In this document: piece by piece, positions 56,604-64,000 of the stretch
Layout: every line of letters starts with the position of its first letter
How positions within the stretch are numbered: position 1 is the first letter of the stretch
Assembly: GCA_029718625.1 (NCBI GenBank)
Contig: CM056389.1
Location: 23,965,381 to 24,029,380 of the forward strand
Reading direction: 5' to 3'
DNA from: Synaphobranchus kaupii
Taxonomy: Eukaryota; Chordata; Actinopteri; Anguilliformes; Synaphobranchidae
Length of the DNA: 64,000 nucleotides
Position numbers and translations under genes: made by a program
Notes under the pieces: model-generated
The model's input: only the letters and a program-made list of their open reading frames with translations
Told to the model about the DNA's origin: nothing
Databases searched by the model: none

Positions 56604-57572
56604 TCACTGGCTTCCTATTTCAGCAAGACAGTGGATTTGGAAAAACTTCACAATGTTTGTGCGAATATCTTTCATGGAAATGCCGTAGATGATTGGGTTT
56701 ACCGTGGGGGGAATGATGATAAACAGAATTGCGCAGAACTTCTTGGTGTTGGGGCTGATCTCTTGGTTCATGTCGGTCACAAGAATGATGAAGATGGACA
56801 TCTCAAAGAGTATATAGATAATGAGATGTGAGGCGCACGTCTGTATGGCCTTGCTCCTACTGTTTTTGTCCTGTTTGACCACACACGCAATGAGGATCTT
56901 CACATAGGTAAAGGTCATGACTACGAAGGCGGCTATAATTATGAGCCAAGCTATGCACATATAATACATGTTTTGGATGGGGGTGGGTTCGCATGCCAGC
57001 CTCAGAATGGCTTGATTGCTGCAGTAGACGTGCTTGATTAACGTCCCACACAGCGGCGTTTCCACGGTCAGAATGATGACGGCCACAAGAAGGCAGAACA
57101 CGATGAACCAGGCCAGAAAACACAGTGAGACCAGTCTCCCAGTGGTCATGATGGCGTGGTAGTGCAGTGGCTTGCAGATGGCCACGTAGCGGTCGTACGC
57201 CATGGCTGACATAATGGGAGACACGACCCCAGCGTATAACTGTAAGCAGAAGCACTGGATGATGGCCGCCACGTAGCTGATCGTCTTGTCCCCTGTCAGG
57301 AAGTGGGACATCAGCTGGGTCATGATTACCGTTCCCCCGAGCAGGTCGCACGCTGCCAGGTTGCATATCAACACGTACATGGGTTTGTGGAGCTTGGCGT
57401 CTGCGGCGATCACAGTAACCACGGTGATGTTTCCCAGCAGCATCACAGTGTACACGATGAGCGTGACCGCAAACAGGGGGTACCCCTGCTGCCTGGATAC
57501 GATGAAACCTTCCACAATGAACACGATCGGCTGCTTCAAAGGTACATCTGAAACATTTTCCATCTCTGCCAT
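56604..57572 (-). CDS. Olfactory receptor, intact single exon
   Basis: A 322-residue class A GPCR of the fish olfactory receptor type, expected in the cilia of olfactory neurons where it binds odorants and couples to the olfactory G protein. Visible marks: an N-glycosylation site NVS at residue 6; GN in TM1 (VMLLGNITVV, about 44-53); KPMYVLICNLAACDLLG in TM2; a Cys before TM3 (IIQCFCLQ); MAYDRYVAICKPLHY at the TM3 end; extracellular Cys residues in loop 2 (TPLCGTLIKHVYCSN); SKAIQTCASHLIIY at TM6; and PTVNPIIYGI in TM7. Length and all landmark motifs are normal and no stop interrupts it. The start is the first Met (57572); a second Met at residue 4 is possible. A Tc1 element sits 83 bp downstream of the stop. 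The overlapping minus-strand ORF 56857-57600 in another frame is a shadow. Confidence 0.95.
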   Translation of the reverse strand: MAEMENVSDVPLKQPIVFIVEGFIVSRQQGYPLFAVTLIVYTVMLLGNITVVTVIAADAKLHKPMYVLICNLAACDLLGGTVIMTQLMSHFLTGDKTISYVAAIIQCFCLQLYAGVVSPIMSAMAYDRYVAICKPLHYHAIMTTGRLVSLCFLAWFIVFCLLVAVIILTVETPLCGTLIKHVYCSNQAILRLACEPTPIQNMYYMCIAWLIIIAAFVVMTFTYVKILIACVVKQDKNSRSKAIQTCASHLIIYILFEMSIFIILVTDMNQEISPNTKKFCAILFIIIPPTVNPIIYGISMKDIRTNIVKFFQIHCLAEIGSQ

Positions 57573-58480
57573 CAGACCCTGAAGACCATAACAAATTCAC
57601 GTGTGATCAGAGAAATCCTATAATACCTGCAATAACATAACATCTCTGGTTCTCAGTTCTTCTAGAATAGTCTGCATTGTTACCAATGTTCACAAGCTTT
57701 CTACTCCAAACAAAGTAACATATTCTTAGCTGTACTCTGAATGGTGTAAATGTGAGGTCATACCTGTCTCAGGTTTAATGTTGGCAGTCCTCTGTTCCGA
57801 GAGGGCTTTCAGGCTTTATCCTGCTCTAACCTTTCTGTCCTGTCCCTCATCTTGGAGGTAGCAGAGGACCGCCCCCGGACCTAGTGATGATGTAATGCAC
57901 TGAAAGACGGGTGGCAGGTCCTGCTCCTTTTGACATGGTACTGCAGTGTTACATGAAGCCTAGGGAAACAGACCCACAGGTGCAGCTTCCCTCTGAGATA
58001 TACTATTACTGTAATATTGTATAATTTATGTTCTTTTGTGATTATTATTTTAACATAAAGCACATATTGGCTGGGGTCCAATAAACATTTGCCATGAATG
58101 TTCACTTCGACAACGAAAAAATCTATAAAACATTAAGCTAAATATTCAACTGCAAACATTACAACTACAAGCATTTCTCCGTTCTGCAACCTCCCAAGCC
58201 ATGCTGAATGCACCAACCAGGCCTCCAGTGACACGCAAGACTGTTTACAGATCTGTCTTAACATCGCCCGAGCTGAACCGAAACACAATTTGGCTTGGTA
58301 ACCTGGGATGTTTCTCTGCGACTCATTTCCTTTCTGAAGGCTTTTTGTGCAAAGGGCCAGTTTCCTGCATACTGTTGTACTGTCTTTTCATAAACACTGG
58401 TGCAAATGTGAGTCTTGTTCCTTGTTGTAACAAATGCTCTCAGATCCCCTCACTAGTTTCTCCCTCCAAAGACTACTTAA
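57573..58480. other. Upstream region of the olfactory receptor; no coding seen
   Basis: Should hold the 5' UTR exon and promoter of the receptor, which cannot be defined from sequence alone. No other motif seen. It ends at the TTAA of the transposon at 58481. Confidence 0.4.
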
Positions 58481-60196
58481 AGGTATACTATGTAGTTTCA
58501 GAACATTAGGTAGCGATATTGAGCACGTAGGAGAAAAGGGCTCCCCGAAAATTGCTTATCACGTGTTCTTCTCAGACACGCACGACGACGCACGAGCATT
58601 GTGGTGACGTTTCACACATTTTCTCTGACCGTGGACTCAATTCAATTTGCTTTATTGGCATGACAACATTGAATCTGTATTGTCAAAGCATACTGCATTA
58701 AAACAGTCGAAGACATACATCTAACTCTGAACAATACAAAACAGCAAAGACTAGAAACAAATGAACAGTAACCATACATGAAAACAAGAACCTTTCTTTG
58801 ATTATGGATTTAGAAATAACAATAATGTAAAATAATAAAGTACAATTAAAAATAATAATTATCAATAGAAATGATGACACATATGATCTTATAAAGTGAA
58901 TATAATAAATATAAGAAATTAAAATTGGTTTATAATGATCTCTGTCACTCACTGTCCCAAAGACGTTGGCAGGCAGCTATAGTGCTGCCAGCTCACAACA
59001 CGTCCTCTCCTCTCCTAAGAGGATGGGGAGTTTTTGGATGTCTGTTAAATTTTTTAATTGAGGGTATCTCTGATTTATTTTGGGAAAATATTTATTTCTG
59101 ATTTGATTGTATTTTTCGCATTTTGTGATAAAGTGCCGCTCCGTCTCAACTTCGTTGAGATGGCAATGTTTCTCCTCCCGGAGTCTGTTGACTATATCAC
59201 GGTCACTCTGATCAAGCTGTCCTCTTCCCCTGGCCCTGCCTCGCCCACCACGAACACGATTGTCGCTTTGGATAAAAGCATCTGCTAAATGACTGTAATG
59301 TAATGTTTATGTAATGACTGCCCTTCACCCTTACTCTGATGGCTACAGAATGAACCGAGCAGAATTACAAAATTATGATTTAGAATTATTTTATAAAAAT
59401 GAACAGTGGTCAAATTTACAGAGCAATAGCTAAGATTACTAACTTATATGCTTTGAGCATGTAACATAGTCTCCATTTACATGATCAAGGTTTGGTCAAA
59501 CATGATAGACTATTGTCAACAAAAAACAAACATCACCACAATAGATAGCCTTAGCTATCGATAGCTGCTACGTTATGGGAAGGATGTGCTTTGTCTTATC
59601 TGTTCTGTAGTTACTTCGATGACGTTTCTATATGCACTTATTGTATGTTGCTTTGGATAAAAGCGTCTGCTAAATGACTATAATGTAATGTAATGGGCAC
59701 TATTTTTATAATGATATTGTTACCTCCTCAGCTGAAAATATCTTGCTAATGAGTAAGGGCAGAAACATACTTCACGCAAATAGCTACGCGAACGTGGACA
59801 AACCAGAGGAAAGCACAGATCGAACAAGAAAGTTGTTTACTGTTGTTGCTGCTATTGCTGCAACGCTCTGGCGTCTCTTGCTGCAACGCTCTGGCTTGTC
59901 TTTCACAAATGTCATGGCAAAAAAAAAAACTCGCGTAGTTCGAACCGTCCACGTTCGCGTATTTGCATGAGGCATGTTTTGGTCCTAAGCTACAATAACA
60001 GTTTACCTGGAAGCCTGCATACATGGCCTGGCCATGTCAATCAAATGAGCAGGAAATGCCCATTCATGATGTTTACACCATTTTAGCTGTTTCTGGCTTT
60101 AAAAATGGCGGCGTGATGTCAACAGCATAACATTCAAAACATTAACTAAAAAACACTTTGCGAACGACTTATGAGGTAGGAAATGCATTCATTACT
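58481..60196 (-). mobile_element. TTAA-flanked TIR transposon, copy 2 (inverted, other end missing)
   Basis: It starts with the terminus AGGTATACTATGTAGTTTCA after TTAA (58477-58480) and matches copy 1 (15859-20486) in reverse orientation up to the equivalent of base 15962. It lacks the outermost ~100 bp of the other end. It has the empty sites for the 2.0-kb and the fold-back hAT insertions. It holds the same LINE fragment (58635-59262). A segment of about 130 bp (59566-59695) is duplicated at 60204-60335. Confidence 0.85.
58635..59262 (-). pseudogene. LINE C-terminal fragment, counterpart of 19676-20328
   Basis: Same LINE fragment as in copy 1, inverted: the tail (aattcaatttgctttattgg) is at the left and the Cys/His-coding part is at 58960-59250. 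Small differences interrupt the frame. Confidence 0.6.
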
Positions 60197-60203
60197 AGGG
60201 ATA

Positions 60204-60335
60204 GCTGCTACATTATGGGAAGGATGTGCTTTGTCTTGTCTGTTCTGTAGTGATCTTGATGATGTCTCTGTATGCACTTACTGTACGTCGCTTTGGATAA
60301 AAGCATCTGCTAAATGAATGTAATGTAATGTACAT
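60204..60335 (+). repeat. Short retroposon-like unit with L2/V-SINE tail
   Basis: atagctgctac.ttatgggaag ... gctttggataaaagc.tctg ... taatgtaatg repeats 59566-59695. The last 45 bp are the same LINE-type tail seen on the V-SINE at 41111 and the LINE at 43861. Confidence 0.6.
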
Positions 60336-60357
60336 GTACATTCAACATGTTTATTAG

Positions 60358-61066
60358 TGTTACGTTCCACGTTACTGTGTTCTGTGTTATCCTGCCCGGT
60401 TTTCCCTCTAAGTCTGCAGGAGGCCATTCACCATTGCATTCGCTGTCCCCGCTGTCAATCATCGTTGTCCTGGTCCCACCTCCACCAATCACATCCCTCC
60501 TCTGGAAGATAAAAGCTCTGTCTACTGCAGCTCTCTCTGGCTCTGTCTCATTTCGTGTTACCTACCTGTGTGTATGGTTGTTATGTGTGTAGTCCAGGCC
60601 CTGGGGCAGGTAAGACAGAGGCCTCTATACACTTGTGTTACATGTAGGTAAGTTTATGTATAGACATACTAGGAAAGGGGTGGTTGCCAATTGTGTATTT
60701 TTGGTAGTTGGTCTTGGACAGAGTACTTAGGCAGGCTTTTGTTTTATTGAATAGTTAGTTAGTCAGCTTATCTTTTGGTTTCTAGCTCAGTTTGGGTTTT
60801 GTTTATTTCTTTTCTTTGGCAACAACCGGGTCCTAGGGCCATGTGAACTATTTGTGTCTTTGTTTGTTTTATTGTATACTTGTAAATATGTAAATAGTAC
60901 TTCCACTGGCACTGGTTATAATATACACTTTGCACATCAATCTTGTCTGTTCTCTATTGTTTGCTCCCATCACGCTCAAACCCTTATACCCGGTCACATT
61001 ATTACATCTACAAATATATTGTTACACACCCCCCCCCCCACCCCTAGGCCACTGAGGGTCGTAACA
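60358..61066 (+). repeat. 5' LTR of a Gmr1-like gypsy element
   Basis: It starts TGTTACGTTCC and ends GGGTCGTAACA, so the ends are 7-bp inverse repeats (TGTTACG/CGTAACA). It is followed after 3 nt by a primer binding site. A TATA-like gataaaagc lies at about 60507. The total of 709 bp is normal for an LTR. The 3' LTR would be outside the window. Confidence 0.88.
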
Positions 61067-61069
61067 AAT

Positions 61070-61087
61070 TGGGGGCTCGTCCGGGAT
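61070..61087 (+). other. tRNA-Pro primer binding site
   Basis: TGGGGGCTCGTCCGGGAT, three bases after the LTR, is the complement of the 3' end of tRNA-Pro, the same 18-mer used by many gammaretroviruses. Here it primes minus-strand DNA of the LTR retrotransposon. Confidence 0.92.
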
Positions 61088-61139
61088 GTTGAGTGTTTTT
61101 GGTGTGAATATTGAGTACGATTTATTTTTTATTTTTTTA

Positions 61140-64000
61140 TATATATATTTCTTTATTCCTTTTTGCGCATTTGTGTGCGTGTGAAGTCCTTCTGTTGTTG
61201 TCTTTGAGAAATGTCATAAGGCAGATTTAGTGCTTATCGCACAGCATTATGGCATCTCCGTAACAAAACAGTCTCTTAAAAAGGAGATTCGGTCTGTGGT
61301 ATGGGATAGGCTAGTGGAGCTGGGTGTCTTTGTCCTGCCTGATGTCCAACCTGAGCTGGAGCAGGGTGGCACAGCTTCCTCTGAAACTCCTCTGATAGAG
61401 GAGAAGGAGGAGAGGCCGCAGCCAGTTACTCTGCCGAGGTTTGAAAGTCTCGCCGGCCTCGTCTGAGTCAGTGGTAGGGGCGAGGTTGAAAATTTGTTTG
61501 GCCCGCCTGCACCTAGAACAAGAAGCCAATGAGAAACAGGAAGCCCGAGAGGCAAAGGAAAGGGCGCAGAAACGTGAGTTGGAGCATAAACTAGCCATCC
61601 GCACACTGGAGATTGAAGCGGAGACTAAGTTAAAGCTGCGTAAATTGGAGTTGGAAAACGCTGCTACGCAAGCTGTTGCAACCCCCACCTCAATTATGCA
61701 CGCACCACTTTCTGAGCACTATGACGTGCGGAGACACATAGCGCTTCCTCAATTTCGGGAGACGGAGGTGGACGCTTATTTTAACACTTTTGAGCGCCTT
61801 GCGACTGCACTTAACTGGCCAAAAGACATTTGGACCACGTTACTGCAGTGTAAACTGATTGGTAAAGCACAAGATGCAGTTGCTACCTTATCGCTTGCCG
61901 ACAGTTTAAATTATGAAGTCGTGAAGGCTGCGGTGCTCCGTGCGTATGAGTTGGTGCCGGAGGCGTACCGTCACAAATTTAGAGACTATCGAAAAGCCTT
62001 GGCCCAGTCCTTTGTGGAGTTCGCTAGGGAGAAGGGTACTCTTTTCGATAAGTGGTGTGCTGCAAGCAAAGCAACTGACTATAGTTCGCTTCGGGAGTTA
62101 ATTTTATTGGAGGAGTTTAAAAAGTGCACGCCAGAGCAGTGTGTAATATATTTGAATGAACAAAAGGTTACTTCCTTAAATGAGGCAGCGATCTTTGCTG
62201 ATGAGTTTACCCTGACACATAAAAGTGTGTTTGTAACTTCTCGTGGGAAAACTGCTGATGCTATTTCACCTGATGCGTCACCAGTTAAATCCTCTAAATC
62301 TCCCCCTGCATGCCGTAAGGAAGAGAGAGAGTGTTTCTACTGCCACAAAGTTGGCCATGTTATATCGGATTGTTTTCTATTGAAAAAGAAAAGTCCTAGC
62401 ACCCCAAAGCCTACCGGTTTTGTTAGAGCAGTATCCGAACAGTCTCCCAGTAGCCGCGATAAAGGTGACGTTGGCTACGAGCCATTTATATTTGAAGGGT
62501 TTGTGTCTCTGGTTGGGGAACCGAATGTCCGAAAGACAGTTTGTATTTTAAGAGACACTGGAGCGTCCCAATCGTTCTTATTGGCGGATACCTTGCCCTT
62601 GTCAGATGCGTCCTCTTGTGGTGCAGACATCATAGTTCAGGGTATCGAGATGGGCTTTATTAGTGTTCCATTGCATCAGGTGCAAATTAACACAGATTTA
62701 ATTTCTGGCTGTTTTAAAGTAGCAGTGCATTCTGCTCTGCCAGTCCCAGGAATAGACCTCATTATGGGGAACGATATCGCAGGTGGTAAAGTACAACCTG
62801 TACTGGAGGTTTTGAAATATCCCGAGACGCCCGCTACTCCCGACGTCTCGAAATCTCCCCCTGACATTTTCTCTGCCTGTGTGCTTACCCGTGCTCAAGC
62901 ACGAAAATGGGGAGAGCAGGTGAATCTATCAGACTCCATTTTAGCCACTCCATTCACTAGCGATGTTCCAGTCCCCGAGTGCCCGCCTAAAAAGGGGAAG
63001 GAGAAACCATTGTCAGTGGATATGCCTTCGATTATGCTGCCAGTCACTCGCGAACAGCTTATTGTTGCTCAGAAAGCTGATCCAAATCTTACCCATTGTT
63101 TTAATTGTGCTGTCACCCCTGAAGCTGCGAAAGAAAGGCCAGTAGCTTATTTTGTGGAAAAGGGCTTGTTGATGAGGAAATGGTCATTACCTGTTGCAGC
63201 TGGCATGGATTGGGGTGTGGTGACCCAAGTAGTAGTACCCACACCTTATCGCCAGCAGGTGTTATCGTTGGCACACGAGAACTGTTGGTCTGGTCACCTG
63301 GGTATAACCAAAACATACAACAGGGTGTTGCAACATTTTTTTTGGCCCAAGTTAAAGACCACGGTTACCCAGTATTGCAGAACACGCCATAGTTGTCACT
63401 TACCCTCATGTGTGCAGCTACACGATTTCCAGAAGCTATTCCACTTCGTGCAATTACTGCGAAGGCAGTGGTGAGGGCTTTAACTAAGTTCTTCTCTACA
63501 TTTGGGTTTCCTAAGACTCTCCAAACCGACCAGGGATCTAACTTTCTTTCAAGGATTTTTAAACAAGTGTTAGGTTCCCTGGCAATTAAGCACAAGGTCT
63601 CTTCCGCATACCACCCCGAATCGCAAGGCGCACTAGAACGCTGGCATCAGAAGCTAAGTAACACTGACTACGTCATTCACACTCCTGACCGCAGACGTCA
63701 GTCGCGTATTTGTCATATAAACATGCTCAAGTTATATCATGCCAGAGCTCCAAAGCCGGAGCAGAGTAATGTTTTACCGGTTTCGGCTATTGCTTCAGTG
63801 TCCACGGTGTCCACCTCTGATCTAGTTGGGGATGAGGATGGGCTGCTGCTCAGAAATGCACCACAGCAGTGCGCTAGGCTGTTGAATTCAGAGGTGCTAG
63901 CAGACCTGTCTTCCCACCTTGCCCACTTGCCCGAAGAACAACGTTCCGATATGACTAAACTAATTACAGATTATCCCATGCTCTTTAATGACACTCCAAC
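61140..64000 (+). pseudogene. Gmr1-like gypsy gag-pol with integrase before RT (partial, damaged)
   Basis: The gag N-terminus (about 61200-61466: CHKADLVLIAQHYGISVTKQ) shifts frame into 61441-63474. That frame holds a Lys/Glu-rich coiled coil (residues 20-80), a capsid region resembling the SCAN fold (YRHKFRDYRK, SFVEFAREKGTLFDKW, LRELILLEEFKKCTPE), a zinc knuckle CFYCHKVGHVISDC (about 298-311) and a protease with RDTGASQSF (about 371) and IMGND. Next comes the integrase zinc region HENCWSGHLG...FFWPKLK (63276-63390), in which one Cys is Arg. From 63399 in a third frame come an integrase remnant (TDQGSNFLS, ESQGALERWHQ), the segment YVIHTPDRRR, and then the RT leader LPEEQRSDMTKLITDYPMLF at the window edge. 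The first catalytic Asp of integrase and much of its C-terminal half are deleted. No RT lies between protease and integrase. Confidence 0.88.

Noticed and set aside
56857..57600. 247-codon ORF overlapping the olfactory receptor
   Set aside because: Shadow frame of the receptor with Arg/His-rich composition; the receptor frame has all family motifs.
61247..61688. Minus-strand ORFs opposite the gag start
   Set aside because: Antisense shadows of the gag coiled-coil region.

Overview
The window looks like intergenic DNA from a ray-finned (probably teleost) fish. The evidence is the repeat spectrum: Sleeping-Beauty-like and other IR/DR Tc1 elements, V-SINE-type SINEs, L2 and CR1/Rex1-like LINEs, a Penelope-like element, a DIRS fragment, Ty3/gypsy chromoviruses of sushi type, and a gypsy element with the Gmr1-type gene order. 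Base composition is AT-rich, with long CA, C and G runs. I see no bacterial features. Species cannot be told from sequence alone.

Only one host protein gene is convincingly intact: a single-exon olfactory receptor on the minus strand (56604-57572). A second, deleted receptor copy is indicated by a duplicated 3' flank that ends at the receptor's last codons (51275-51690). Almost everything else is transposable-element sequence.

Layout. 1-1683: 3' end of a gypsy chromovirus with its LTR and an inverted LTR scrap. 3.7-4.4 kb: V-SINEs. 6.0-8.4 kb: stacked Tc1 ends, a palindromic core, DIRS reverse transcriptase and a mariner-like relic. 10.9-15.7 kb: a 4.6-kb hAT element with 8-bp target duplications, inserted into an L2 3' UTR and itself carrying a LINE. 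15.9-20.5 kb: a TTAA-flanked DNA transposon holding two hAT insertions, one of which holds a third. 21.5-25.4 kb: Tc1 palindromes and a Penelope-like element. 27.6-31 kb: tandem repeats, a Harbinger relic and a Tc1 palindrome. 33.1-39.7 kb: a gypsy element on the minus strand with its gag split by a 1.8-kb solo-LTR-like insertion. 41-48 kb: SINE, minisatellite, LINE 3' end and an L2 with an uninterrupted 1071-codon ORF. 49-57.6 kb: hAT relics and the olfactory receptor locus. 58.5-60.2 kb: a second, inverted copy of the TTAA element. 60.4-64 kb: LTR, tRNA-Pro primer site, gag and the start of pol of a Gmr1-like element, running off the window.

The most interesting signals are these. (1) One palindromic core is embedded between at least four unrelated Tc1 terminal-repeat families. 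(2) A gypsy element has integrase upstream of reverse transcriptase. (3) The minus-strand gypsy has a self-priming signal: 11 nt next to the LTR are complementary to its predicted mRNA 5' end. (4) Empty-site comparisons within this one window date the nested insertions. (5) An olfactory-receptor duplication has lost its coding part.
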